Positions 43,371-52,244 of a stretch of 64,000 nt of DNA are shown here, piece after piece (positions within the stretch are counted from its first letter, which is position 1; every line of letters begins with the position of its first letter). The notes below the pieces were generated by a model. The model saw only the letters and a program-made list of their open reading frames with translations. It was not told the origin of the DNA and ran no database searches. The translations under genes were made by a program, and so were the position numbers. Origin of the DNA: Paracoccaceae bacterium (GTDB lineage: Bacteria > Pseudomonadota > Alphaproteobacteria > Rhodobacterales > Rhodobacteraceae); contig CANNIA010000001.1 in assembly GCA_947504705.1 (NCBI GenBank), positions 1-64,000 on the forward strand. Reading direction: 5' to 3'.

Positions 43371-43685
43371 TCAGATCTCGCTCATCAGCTGGGCCTTGGC
43401 GACCGGCAGCATTTCGGCCAGCTTGGCGCGAACATTGTCAGCGCTTGCCTTGCCGGCAAGGTCGGCGACAACCTTGCGCACGACATCCTCGTCGCCTGCT
43501 TCTTCGAAGTCGGCGCTGACCACTTCCATGGCATAGGCAGCCGCAGCATCGCCCGACTTGCCCATCAACCCGGCGGCCCAAAGGCCCACCAGCTTGTTGC
43601 GCCGCGCCTCGGCCCGGAACTGCATTTCGCTGTCATGGGCGAACTTGGCCTCGAAGGCATTCTCGCGATCGTCAAACGTGGTCAT
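43371..43685 (-). CDS. DUF1476 protein, F1-ATPase zeta inhibitor type
   Basis: The product has 104 residues. The ATG at 43685 has GGGGGAG upstream. FDDRENAFEAKFAHDSEMQFRAEARRNKLVGLWAA is the conserved start of DUF1476, known in Paracoccus as the zeta subunit that inhibits F1-ATPase. The body is helical. It stands alone, upstream of the methyltransferase gene. Confidence 0.9.
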   Translation of the reverse strand: MTTFDDRENAFEAKFAHDSEMQFRAEARRNKLVGLWAAGLMGKSGDAAAAYAMEVVSADFEEAGDEDVVRKVVADLAGKASADNVRAKLAEMLPVAKAQLMSEI

Positions 43686-43872
43686 TGGCTCCCCCAAAAA
43701 ATCTGGCGTGATGTCTGGCCTTTCCCCTCATATGCCCATAGCGACCGGGCACTGCAAGACCCCACGCGCCTTGCGCCCCCAAGCCTTGCGACCTTGCCCC
43801 CCTTGGACTATAGGCCATCAGAACCGCCCGCGCGACGTCAGGTCGCAGCCGGGCCCCCTGATCGAGTGAACC

Positions 43873-44625
43873 ATGGCACGGCGCAAGAAGGTCTACGAAG
43901 GCAAGGCCAAGATCCTGTATGAAGGCCCGGAACCGGGCACGCTGATCCAGTATTTCAAGGATGACAGCGCCCCCACCGTGGCCGCCCCCGCCACGCTGGA
44001 AGGCAAGGGTGTGCTGAACAACCGGCTGTCGGAATTCTTCATGGCGGGTCTGAACCAGATCGGCGTGCCCACCCATTTCATCCGCCGCATCAACATGCGC
44101 GAACAACTGGTGCGGATGGCCGAAATCATTCCGTTGGAAGTCGTGGTCCGCAACTTCTCGGCTGGTGCGCTGGCCGAACGTCTTGGCATCCCCGAGGGCA
44201 CCCAGCTGCCCCGTCCGATCGTCGAATACTACTTCAAGGACGAAAAGCTTGGCGCGCCCCTCGTGGCCGAAGAGCACATCGTCGCCTTCGGCTGGGCCAA
44301 CCAGCAGGACCTTGACGATGTCATCGCGCTGGCCTTGCGCGTGAACGATTTCATGTCCGGCGTGATGATGGGCGTCGGCATCCGGCTTGCCGATTTCCGG
44401 ATCGAGGTCGGTCGCGTCTGGGAAGGCGACTTCATGCGCCTGATCGTCGCGGATGAGATCAGCCCCGACAGCTGCCGCCTGTGGGACATGCGCCAACCCG
44501 AACGCCCGGATGGCACGATCCCCGATCCCCTGCCCATGGCCGACGTCTACACCGAGCTTGCCCGCCGCCTTGGCGTGCTGCCGTCGAACGTGACCCACGC
44601 TCTGAAGCCGACGCTGATCAATTGA
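43873..44625 (+). CDS. purC: phosphoribosylaminoimidazolesuccinocarboxamide synthase
   Basis: The product has 250 residues. RRKKVYEGKAKILYEGPEPGTLIQYFKDD and VVRNFSAGALAERLG are typical of PurC, which joins aspartate to CAIR in purine synthesis. It is first in a purC-rraB-purS string. The distance to the next gene is one base. Confidence 0.97.
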   Translation: MARRKKVYEGKAKILYEGPEPGTLIQYFKDDSAPTVAAPATLEGKGVLNNRLSEFFMAGLNQIGVPTHFIRRINMREQLVRMAEIIPLEVVVRNFSAGALAERLGIPEGTQLPRPIVEYYFKDEKLGAPLVAEEHIVAFGWANQQDLDDVIALALRVNDFMSGVMMGVGIRLADFRIEVGRVWEGDFMRLIVADEISPDSCRLWDMRQPERPDGTIPDPLPMADVYTELARRLGVLPSNVTHALKPTLIN

Positions 44626-44626
44626 T

Positions 44627-45019
44627 ATGCTCTCTCACTTGCTCAAAAAGCTCTTCGGTAAAGCCAAGCCAGACTTCGCCGTCAAATTGGACCAGGCCGC
44701 GGCCAACGAACAGATCAGGCAGATTTTGCGCAAGCATGGCGACGATGGTAGCACGTTGCGGACGGTCGAGCACTTTGCATACCCCTCAAAGTCTGGCGAG
44801 GGGGCAGAGGCAAGTGCAGTTGAGGCACTGCTGAAGCAATTCGGATTTGCAACAAAACCCGCTGTTCAAGATGGCGGACTGATTGCCGAACACGAATCCG
44901 CCGTTGCAGCCGGCGAGTTTGATCTGTTCACAACGAGGGTCGCGGCGGCAATTGGTGAACTTGGTTGGGATTACGATGGCTGGGGATGTCCCGTCGTCAC
45001 ACGGAAGGAAAACTCATGA
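44627..45019 (+). CDS. RraB-family RNase E inhibitor-like protein
   Basis: The product has 130 residues. The segment LRTVEHFAYPSK and the pattern around WDYDGWGCPV match the RraB (ribonuclease E inhibitor) family. In E. coli RraB binds RNase E and changes its RNA degradation pattern. It starts 1 base after purC and its stop overlaps purS as ATGA. Its insertion between purine genes is unusual; RNase E itself is coded 4 kb downstream. The family assignment is good but not certain at this length. Confidence 0.7.
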   Translation: MLSHLLKKLFGKAKPDFAVKLDQAAANEQIRQILRKHGDDGSTLRTVEHFAYPSKSGEGAEASAVEALLKQFGFATKPAVQDGGLIAEHESAVAAGEFDLFTTRVAAAIGELGWDYDGWGCPVVTRKENS

Positions 45020-45255
45020 AAGCCCGTGTCACCGTCATGCTGAAAAACGGCGTCCTTGATCCACAGGGTGAGGCTGTGCGCCACGCGCTTGGCTCCTTGG
45101 GGTTTCAGGGCGTGAATGGCGTCCGTCAGGGCAAGGTGATCGAGCTTGATCTGGCCGAGACTGATGCCGCCAAGGCCGAGGCGGATGTGAAAGCGATGTG
45201 CGACAAGCTGCTCGCCAATACCGTGATCGAAAGCTACCGGGTCGAGATTCTGTAA
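45016..45255 (+). CDS. purS: phosphoribosylformylglycinamidine synthase subunit PurS
   Basis: The product has 79 residues from the ATG at 45016, which follows AAGGA by 7 bases. KARVTVMLKNGVLDPQGEAVRHALGSLGF is the PurS signature. It forms the FGAM synthase complex with PurQ (coded at 56479) and PurL (outside this window). Its start overlaps the rraB-like stop. Confidence 0.96.
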   Translation: MKARVTVMLKNGVLDPQGEAVRHALGSLGFQGVNGVRQGKVIELDLAETDAAKAEADVKAMCDKLLANTVIESYRVEIL

Positions 45256-45262
45256 CCCATTC

Positions 45263-45290
45263 GTAGGATGGGCAATATTGCCCATCCTAC
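45263..45290. repeat. perfect 28-bp palindrome between purS and P450 genes
   Basis: The half is GTAGGATGGGCAAT and the second half is its exact complement. It lies 7 bases after the purS stop and 7 bases before the P450 stop on the other strand. A degenerate copy (GTAGGGTAGGCAATCTGCCCACC without perfect pairing) lies at 45302-45324 and codes for the last residues of the P450. Confidence 0.85.
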
Positions 45291-45297
45291 AGGCATG

Positions 45298-46662
45298 TCA
45301 CGTAGGGTAGGCAATCTGCCCACCTTCCCGCTGAATGACCCTTAACCAGATCCCATCCTTCGCCCGCACCGTCAGATGCGCCATCGGCACGGGAACCCGG
45401 TCCGCCAACGCCTCGAACCGGAAGGCGCGCAGCAGATGCGCCAAGAGCAGCGTCCCCTCCAGCATCGCAAACCCCGCACCGGGGCAGACCCTTGGACCAC
45501 GGGAAAACGGCAAATACCCCTCCCGCGATGACTCGCGCCCCGCTTCCGTAGACCAACGGTCGGGGTCGAACTCATCCGGCCGCTCCCAGATCCGCTCATG
45601 CCGGTGCAGATGCCATGGGCTTAACACCACCTGCGCACCAGGCTTGACCTTGCGGCCCCTAAAGTCTTCAACCGTAAGGTTTTCTCGCACCATCATCGGC
45701 ACCGGCGGATAAAGCCGCAGCGCCTCGCGGAACACATCGCGGGTAAAGCGAAGGCCCCCGACCGTGCCAAACTCCGGCCGCAAGCCCGAAGCCTCCGCCG
45801 CCACCCTCTCCTGCGCCTGCGGATGCGTCGCCAGCAGATACAGCGCCCAACCAAGCGCCGAGGCACTGGTCTCATGCCCGGCCAGAAAGAAGATCGCCAC
45901 CTGATCGACCATCTCGCCCGTGCCAAACGGCGCACCCGTCACCGGGTCCGGCGTCGTCATGATCTTGGTCGCCAGATCCAGCGGAGCCACGCCCGCCGCA
46001 ATCGCCTTGGCCCGGTCCGCCGTCAGCCCCGTGATCAGCCCCCGGATCACCTTGGCCGAGGCCTTCGTCGCCCTCCGGTGCAGGCGCGGAAACCAGCGCG
46101 GCAGCGGCAGAAAGGCCGCAAGGTTAAGGATCGGCGCGGACCGCTGATAGGCGCGGAACTCGTGGAACACGGCCTGCGCGACCTGATCCTCGATCGGGAT
46201 GGAAAACAGCGTCCGAAAGATCACATCCGCTGCCGCATGGCTGGCCGCCAGTTCGACCTCCAACTCGCCCGGAACCATCCGCGCCACCGCCGCCTCGGAT
46301 GCCGCCCAGATCGCCGGGAAGGCTTCTTTCACCCGCCCACCCTCAAACGCCGGGTCAATGATCCGCCGCTGATGCAGCCATTCCTCGCCGTTCGTCACAA
46401 AGACCGACCGGCCCAATAGTGGCCGCAGCCCCTCGGTCACCCGGTCCGATTTCGGGAAATCCGCCGGCCGCTCCTCCAGCACCCGGCGGATCAGCACCGG
46501 GTCGTTGCACATATAGCTGCGGAAAAAGGGCGTGCGGAGTTCCGCCATCCAGGCCCGGTATAGCCGCGCAGGTTGCGCCGACAGGATGTCGCGCCGGAAC
46601 AGCCGCAAATAGGTGAAAAGCGACACCCGATCCGCGCGCGGTGTGGGCTTCGGCGGCGTCAT
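45298..46662 (-). CDS. cytochrome P450
   Basis: The product has 454 residues. The heme-binding loop is PFSRGPRVCPGAGF, the I-helix oxygen site is AGHETSASALGW, and the ExxR motif is in VFREALRLYPPV. It is a soluble class of P450 that needs redox partners, none of which are here. The substrate is unknown. Its start overlaps the upstream hydrolase stop as ATGA, so the two genes are coupled. The last eight residues (GGQIAYPT) are encoded by a palindrome-like repeat. Confidence 0.93.
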   Translation of the reverse strand: MTPPKPTPRADRVSLFTYLRLFRRDILSAQPARLYRAWMAELRTPFFRSYMCNDPVLIRRVLEERPADFPKSDRVTEGLRPLLGRSVFVTNGEEWLHQRRIIDPAFEGGRVKEAFPAIWAASEAAVARMVPGELEVELAASHAAADVIFRTLFSIPIEDQVAQAVFHEFRAYQRSAPILNLAAFLPLPRWFPRLHRRATKASAKVIRGLITGLTADRAKAIAAGVAPLDLATKIMTTPDPVTGAPFGTGEMVDQVAIFFLAGHETSASALGWALYLLATHPQAQERVAAEASGLRPEFGTVGGLRFTRDVFREALRLYPPVPMMVRENLTVEDFRGRKVKPGAQVVLSPWHLHRHERIWERPDEFDPDRWSTEAGRESSREGYLPFSRGPRVCPGAGFAMLEGTLLLAHLLRAFRFEALADRVPVPMAHLTVRAKDGIWLRVIQREGGQIAYPT

Positions 46663-47876
46663 GCGATGTCCCTGTGGGGGCTGCAGGCCCGCGTGATCCG
46701 GCTGGCTGAGGAACTGCGGCCCCGGAACCGTTCGGCCAAGGTCAACGGCCCCGCCGTGATGCGGAAATAATCATACTCACCGGGCCGGTCAAATGCGTGA
46801 AGATACTGAAAATGCAGCCAGAAGAACTGCCGCTTCACCTGCGACCACCGCTCCGGGCTTAACGTCTGACTAAAGGCCGCCGACAGCACCAAAGGCCAGC
46901 GCTGCCCCCGTGGCGCAACTCCTGAAACCGCCACCGGATCGCACAAAGCATAGCTCGCCCCATCGCCAGGAGCCGTCACATCGACCCAGGTCAGCTCCTC
47001 GCACAACGAAAGATAGGCCAGGTCGCCCCGCAACCTTTTCGCCCCCGGCAGGAAGGACACCATCGGGATCGCCTGCCCAAGGCTGAGAAACCCCAGCGCC
47101 GGTCCCGGATCCGGCAGCCCCTCACGGATAAGATCGGCCAAGAGCGACACCCCTATCTGCGCACCGGAAGAGTGGCCGACAACTAAAACCTCATCCACAC
47201 CCGAGTCCATGACCTGCTGCAGACGCACCAGAAACTCCCCCATCCGCGCGGCCAGAACCGGCGGCCAGGCTCCGCGGCCTTGGGTCGTGAAGGCATAGTC
47301 ATGCATCAGGTAATAGACCAGCAACCGCCGGTCCAACCGCCGGAACCCCTCCAGCACGCCGTAAGCCACCAGCGCCGCCAGAGCACCGCCCGCCAAGACC
47401 GGCAGCCCGCCAAATCGCAGCACCAGCCACCCGGCCAGACCTGCCACCAAAGCCTGCAGGATCAGCGCCACAGCCGGATACAGCGCCGCGATCATTGGCC
47501 CCTTGCGCAGGCCCACCAGCCGCACCAATGCCCCCGAAGACAGATAGAGCCACGCCGTCCGCACCAGAAGACCATAAGTCCCGATCACCCCCCGCTGCAT
47601 CGAGCCTTTGACGAGGTCGCCCCAGATCAGAACCTCGACCTCAGCTTCCGCCGGACGCTCCATCACCGTGCTGACCTGCCAGCCATAGCCCGCACCCTGC
47701 CGCGCCCGCATCGACAGGGCATAGCCGGAAATGGCGGCCTGAGCGGCGCCTTCCTTGCGATAGATCTCGCGATAGCGCCGGGCGGGGAACGGGTCGTAAC
47801 CGGGGATATACAGAACATGACGGCGAAAGGGCGCTTGCGCCGCTTTGCCTGTCTCACTGCCCCCGGTTTCCGCCAT
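46659..47876 (-). CDS. alpha/beta-hydrolase-like membrane protein
   Basis: The product has 405 residues. The ATG at 47876 has GAGG 8 bases upstream. A hydrolase-type HVLYIPGYDPFPARRY opens it. Two membrane segments lie near residues 125-175 (AALYPAVALILQALVAGLAGWLVL and VLAGGALAALVAYGVL). The nucleophile elbow VLVVGHSSGAQIG follows at about residue 230. It may be a lipase or esterase at the inner membrane. It is coupled to the P450 gene downstream. No exact match to a characterised family. Confidence 0.72.
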   Translation of the reverse strand: MAETGGSETGKAAQAPFRRHVLYIPGYDPFPARRYREIYRKEGAAQAAISGYALSMRARQGAGYGWQVSTVMERPAEAEVEVLIWGDLVKGSMQRGVIGTYGLLVRTAWLYLSSGALVRLVGLRKGPMIAALYPAVALILQALVAGLAGWLVLRFGGLPVLAGGALAALVAYGVLEGFRRLDRRLLVYYLMHDYAFTTQGRGAWPPVLAARMGEFLVRLQQVMDSGVDEVLVVGHSSGAQIGVSLLADLIREGLPDPGPALGFLSLGQAIPMVSFLPGAKRLRGDLAYLSLCEELTWVDVTAPGDGASYALCDPVAVSGVAPRGQRWPLVLSAAFSQTLSPERWSQVKRQFFWLHFQYLHAFDRPGEYDYFRITAGPLTLAERFRGRSSSASRITRACSPHRDIA

Positions 47877-48029
47877 GCCATCCCTCATTGTCCGGCCAGT
47901 CTATCCTGAACCGGGCGATAGGGAAGCCTATGAGGCTGACCGCAAAAAGTGGACTCCGGTTTTGGCGAAAGGCAGGCGGCCAACAAGAAACTAAAGACAG
48001 CCGGGTGCTTTCTCGAGCGCCTGACAGGC

Positions 48030-48785
48030 TCAGCCCGGCACCGGCAGACCAAGCGCGTCATAGGTTTCCAGCATCCAATAGCTGAAATCGGTAAACGCTC
48101 CGGTCAACAGCGCCAACCCGACAAGGATCAAAAGCCCGCCCATCATCTGCTCGATCAGCTTCATGTGACGCTTGAGCTTTGACATCCAATGCATTGCGCT
48201 TTCGATGAAAACCGCAGCCAGAAGGAACGGCAGACCCAGCCCCAGGGCATAGACGCCCAGCAGCAATGTCCCGCGTGCCGTGCTGTCTTCCTGCGCCGCC
48301 AGAGACAGGATCGCGCCCAATTGCGGGCCAATGCAAGGGGTCCAGCCAAAGGCAAAGGCCAAGCCCAGAACATAGGCCCCAAGCGCCGAGCCACCCCGAT
48401 CCCCCGCATCCAGCCGCATTTCCCGGTGCAGGAAGGGAATGTGGAAGATGCCAAGGAAATGGATGCCGAAAATGATGATGATTCCGCCCGAGATTCGCGC
48501 CAGAAGCAACTGATTGCTCAGCACAAAACTGGCAAACACCGAGGCGGTGAAACCCAAGAGAAGGAAGACCGTCGACAGGCCCATGACGAAGAACAGCGCG
48601 GGCAGGATCACCCGGTGCCGCGACTTGCCACCCGCCATGTCACTGACCGAAATCCCGCCCATATAGGCCAGATAGGGCGGCACAATTGGCAGCACGCAGG
48701 GGGAAAGGAAGGACAGAACCCCCGCCACCAGCGCGACCAGCATCGCGGGCAGAAGGGCAGCGTCGATGATCTCGATTCCGAACAT
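48030..48785 (-). CDS. ccdA: cytochrome c biogenesis thiol-disulfide transporter
   Basis: The product has 251 residues with about six membrane segments. The two conserved Cys sites are SPCVLPIVPPYLAYMGG and GWTPCIGPQLGAIL. CcdA moves electrons across the membrane to keep periplasmic thioredoxin-like proteins and apocytochromes reduced. It stands alone, divergent from the TusA-like gene. Confidence 0.93.
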   Translation of the reverse strand: MFGIEIIDAALLPAMLVALVAGVLSFLSPCVLPIVPPYLAYMGGISVSDMAGGKSRHRVILPALFFVMGLSTVFLLLGFTASVFASFVLSNQLLLARISGGIIIIFGIHFLGIFHIPFLHREMRLDAGDRGGSALGAYVLGLAFAFGWTPCIGPQLGAILSLAAQEDSTARGTLLLGVYALGLGLPFLLAAVFIESAMHWMSKLKRHMKLIEQMMGGLLILVGLALLTGAFTDFSYWMLETYDALGLPVPG

Positions 48786-48904
48786 TTGGCCTCCGTTCCT
48801 GCGACATAGCCGGTTTGCGCCCCGCCGTCACCTCTGCACAGTGTCACTTCCCCGTGGCCGGTCGTAACCTTGTCGGCGGTGGCTGGGGTCGCTACACCCC
48901 TGTC

Positions 48905-49135
48905 ATGACCGACTGGGACGAGATCATCGACTGCGCGGGGCTGCTTTGCCCGCTTCCGGTGCTGCGCGCCCGCAAGCGACTTTTGTCGCTGCCCTCGGGC
49001 ACGGTGGTTTGCGTCCAGGCGACAGACGGGATGGCCGCAATCGACCTGCCGCATTTCTGCGCTGAGGCTGGCCACAGCTATCTTGGTTCGCAAACCGAAG
49101 GTGCCGTCACCCTACACCTGATCCGGCGCGGCTGA
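48905..49135 (+). CDS. TusA-family sulfurtransferase-like protein
   Basis: The product has 76 residues from the ATG at 48905. DCAGLLCPLPVLRARKRL is the CPxP motif of TusA-like sulfur carriers, where Cys bears a persulfide. Its partner is unknown. It is divergent from ccdA and convergent with rne. Confidence 0.87.
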   Translation: MTDWDEIIDCAGLLCPLPVLRARKRLLSLPSGTVVCVQATDGMAAIDLPHFCAEAGHSYLGSQTEGAVTLHLIRRG

Positions 49136-49142
49136 CCGAAAA

Positions 49143-49172
49143 GGAAAGGCCCCTCCCGTTGCGGGAAGGGCC
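49143..49172 (-). terminator. intrinsic terminator of rne
   Basis: On minus, GGCCCTTCCCG, CAA, CGGGAGGGGCC (10 of 11 paired) is followed by TTTCCTTTT. It begins 8 bases beyond the rne stop and may also serve the convergent TusA-like gene. Confidence 0.8.
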
Positions 49173-49179
49173 GTTAGCT

Positions 49180-51843
49180 TTAGCGGGCCAGCGACCACCA
49201 ACCCTTGCGCTTGGGCTTGGTCGGGTCGTCCGGCGCGGGCGCCGCAGCTTCTGCCGGGTCTGCAACCACGGTTTCAGCCACCGGAACCAGACCCGGATCG
49301 GGGGCAAGCATCGGGGCCTCGGCAACCGGAGCAACTTCGGCCACCGCCGCAGCCTCAGCCGCCGGGGCTGCCTTCGCCCGCGAACGGCCCTTGGCGGGCA
49401 TCGGCGCGGCGTCAACGGCCTCTACCGCCTCGGGTTCGGCCTTCTTCGTCCGGCTCGCACGCTTCTTCGGCGCGGGGGTTTCTTCTGCCACCGGCTCGGC
49501 CACCGGTTCGGAAGCAACGTCCACAACCGGTTCGCTTACCAGCGCAGCTTCGACAGCTGCTTCAGCCTTGCCACCACGCGGCTTGCGGGTGCGCTTGGGT
49601 TTGGCCGTCGGTTCCTTCGCTGCATCGGCAACAGGCGCTTCAGCCGAAGCTTCCGCCTCATCGCCCTCGTCATCATCCCCGTCATCACCCTCAGCGCCGG
49701 CATCGCCCGCCTGGGCCTCACCCTCACGCGGACCACCACGCCGACGACGCCGACGACGGCGCTTCTTGCGTCCGCCTTGGCCATCACCCTCGGCAGCCGG
49801 GGCCAGAGCCGCAGCGGCTGGCACCTCCGCCGCGTCGGCTTCCTCTTCGACCAGATCCTCGACGATATCCTCGTCTTCTTCCTCTTCGACCAGCGCGCCC
49901 ATCAGTCCGGCATGGCCCGACACCACCGGAGTATCCGGCACGACCCGAAGCGCGGTCTTGAACTTCTCGATGGAGTAGTCGGGCGAGACCAGCATCGGAT
50001 CAGCTTCGATCCGCACCGACATCCCATACCGCGCCTCGATCAGCGCGATATGCTCGCGTTTCTGGTTGATCAGATAGTTCACGATGCCAATCGGAGCTTT
50101 CAGCAGCACCTCTTTCGACCGCTTCCGCGTGCCCTCTTCCTCCAGCGCACGCAGCACGGTCAGCGCCATCGAATCGTCCGACCGGATCAGCCCGGTGCCA
50201 TGGCAATGCGGGCAGGGCTGGGTCGTCGATTCCAGCATCCCCGGCCGCAGCCGTTGGCGGCTCATCTCCATCAGGCCAAAGCCCGAAATCCGCCCCACCT
50301 GAATGCGCGCGCGGTCGGTCTTCAGCTTGTCCTTCAGCCGCTTTTCAACCGCGGCATTGTTGCGCCGCTCTTCCATGTCGATGTAGTCGATGACGATCAG
50401 ACCGGCCAGATCGCGCAGGCGCAACTGGCGGGCCACTTCGTCCGAAGCCTCAAGGTTGGTCTTCAGCGCGGTGTCCTCGATGGACCCCTCTTTCGTGGCC
50501 CTTCCCGAGTTCACGTCAATCGCCACCAGCGCTTCGGTCACGCCGATCACGATGTAACCGCCGGATTTCAACTGCACCACCGGGTTGAACATGCCGCCCA
50601 GATAGCCCTCGACCTGAAACTTGGCGAACAGCGGCGTCGGCTCGGTATAGCGCACCACCTGCCGGGCGTGGCTCGGCATGATCATCCGCATGAAGTCCTT
50701 GGCGGTGCGATAACCGCCCTCGCCCTCGACCAGCACTTCGTCGATCTCGTTCGAATATAGATCGCGGATCGAGCGTTTGATCAGATCGCCCTCTTCATAG
50801 ATCTTCGCGGGCGCCACCGATTTCAGCGTCAGCTCGCGGATCTGCTCCCACAAACGCATCAGATATTCATAGTCGCGCTTGATCTCGGGCTTGGTGCGGT
50901 TGGCACCCGCCGTCCGCACGATCAGGCCAGCCCCTTCCGGCACCAACAGCTCGCTGGCGATTTCCTTCAGCTTCTTGCGGTCCGCCGCCTGGGTGATCTT
51001 GCGGGAAATCCCGCCGCCCCGCGCCGTGTTCGGCATCAACACGCAATACCGGCCCGCCAGCGACAGATAGGTGGTCAGCGCCGCACCCTTGTTGCCACGC
51101 TCTTCCTTGACGACCTGAATCAGCATGATCTGCCGAACCTTGACGACCTCTTGGATCTTGTAGCGCCGGGCGCGCGGGCGGCGCTGCGCACTGATTTCCT
51201 CGGCCACATCCTCGTCGGCAATCGATTCGATTTCCTCGTCGGTCTCGCTGGCGTGGTCCATCGCCCGATAAGGCTTGACGTCGTTGCCGTTTTCGCCGGC
51301 TTCCGAATGGTCATGATCATGCGAATGGCCATGATCATGATCGTGGCTGTGGTCATGATCGACTGCCGCTTCCACCGGGGCTTCCGGCGCAACAGCAACC
51401 GCCTCCACCGGATCATCGTCATCCAGATCAACGACATCCATACCAGCCGGACCGCTGGCCACAGGATCCTCGGTCTTCACCACCTCGGCCTTGCGCTGCG
51501 GGCGCGGAGAGCGACGGCGCGAGGGGCGGTTCTCTTCCTCTTCCTCGGCGCGGGCCATCGCCCGCTCTTCCTCGATCAGCGCCTGACGGTCAGCGACCGG
51601 GATCTGATAATAATCCGGGTGGATTTCGGCAAAGGCCAGAAACCCGTGCCGGTTGCCACCGTATTCTACAAAGGCCGCCTGAAGCGAAGGCTCCACGCGG
51701 GTCACTTTGGCAAGGTAGATATTTCCGGCAAGCTGGCGTTTGTTTACGGTCTCGAAGTCGAACTCTTCGACCTTGTTTCCGTCGACCACGACCACCCGAG
51801 TTTCCTCGGAGTGGGTGGCATCGATAAGCATTTTCTTGGCCAT
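49180..51843 (-). CDS. rne: ribonuclease E
   Basis: The product has 887 residues from the ATG at 51843 (MAKKMLIDATHSEETRVVV). It has the N-terminal S1-type RNA-binding part, interrupted by an acidic, histidine-rich insert at about residues 90-215. The catalytic core includes GLIVIDYIDMEERRNNAAVEKRL with the magnesium-site Asp. The zinc-link is CPHCHGTG at about 560. The C-terminal 200 residues are Ala/Glu/Lys-rich and likely disordered, with a basic RKKRRRRRRRRGG tract that could bind RNA. It is the main mRNA decay and RNA processing endonuclease and scaffold of the degradosome. Confidence 0.96.
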   Translation of the reverse strand: MAKKMLIDATHSEETRVVVVDGNKVEEFDFETVNKRQLAGNIYLAKVTRVEPSLQAAFVEYGGNRHGFLAFAEIHPDYYQIPVADRQALIEEERAMARAEEEEENRPSRRRSPRPQRKAEVVKTEDPVASGPAGMDVVDLDDDDPVEAVAVAPEAPVEAAVDHDHSHDHDHGHSHDHDHSEAGENGNDVKPYRAMDHASETDEEIESIADEDVAEEISAQRRPRARRYKIQEVVKVRQIMLIQVVKEERGNKGAALTTYLSLAGRYCVLMPNTARGGGISRKITQAADRKKLKEIASELLVPEGAGLIVRTAGANRTKPEIKRDYEYLMRLWEQIRELTLKSVAPAKIYEEGDLIKRSIRDLYSNEIDEVLVEGEGGYRTAKDFMRMIMPSHARQVVRYTEPTPLFAKFQVEGYLGGMFNPVVQLKSGGYIVIGVTEALVAIDVNSGRATKEGSIEDTALKTNLEASDEVARQLRLRDLAGLIVIDYIDMEERRNNAAVEKRLKDKLKTDRARIQVGRISGFGLMEMSRQRLRPGMLESTTQPCPHCHGTGLIRSDDSMALTVLRALEEEGTRKRSKEVLLKAPIGIVNYLINQKREHIALIEARYGMSVRIEADPMLVSPDYSIEKFKTALRVVPDTPVVSGHAGLMGALVEEEEDEDIVEDLVEEEADAAEVPAAAALAPAAEGDGQGGRKKRRRRRRRRGGPREGEAQAGDAGAEGDDGDDDEGDEAEASAEAPVADAAKEPTAKPKRTRKPRGGKAEAAVEAALVSEPVVDVASEPVAEPVAEETPAPKKRASRTKKAEPEAVEAVDAAPMPAKGRSRAKAAPAAEAAAVAEVAPVAEAPMLAPDPGLVPVAETVVADPAEAAAPAPDDPTKPKRKGWWSLAR

Positions 51844-52244
51844 GATGTTCCAATGCACCCCAAGCGCACGGCATCCCCTGGCGGACCAAGGGGGTGTTCA
51901 TGCGGGGCGGGGCGGCTTGTCTGTGCGCGGGCGGCTGGCAGATGCGCGGATCTCCGGCCCAGGGGGCCGAGCATTCCGGTGCGCAATACCTTTACACGCC
52001 TCATCGCGGTTACAACTAAAGGGCCTTGCAGCCCTTCACCTAATAAAGCCAGCAAATCCAGGAACTTGCGGGCAATGTGCACGGCCTTGCGGCCGATCCG
52101 GCTCCCCCAGGGGGACACATTTGGGCGCGTCCGGCAGCGGGGGAGAGAATTTCTTGGGCAGTCAAGCTGCCCTTCTGCGACCCTAGCGGGAAAGACCGCA
52201 GAAGAGCAATGGCGAATTTTCTGCAGGCGCACGGGTCTAGGGCG
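51844..52244 (-). other. 401-bp non-coding region upstream of rne
   Basis: No credible gene lies here on either strand. It is long for this genome, so it probably holds the rne promoter and a long 5' leader. In E. coli such a leader lets RNase E regulate its own message, which would be analogous. I could not define a promoter with certainty. Confidence 0.4.

Noticed and set aside
49159-50760. Long plus-strand open frame of 533 codons opposite rne
   Set aside because: It is a codon-position shadow of the rne gene, with Arg/His-rich low-quality protein and no ribosome site.
51302-51363. GATCAT-rich simple repeat as regulatory element
   Set aside because: It is coding sequence for the histidine-rich insert of RNase E.
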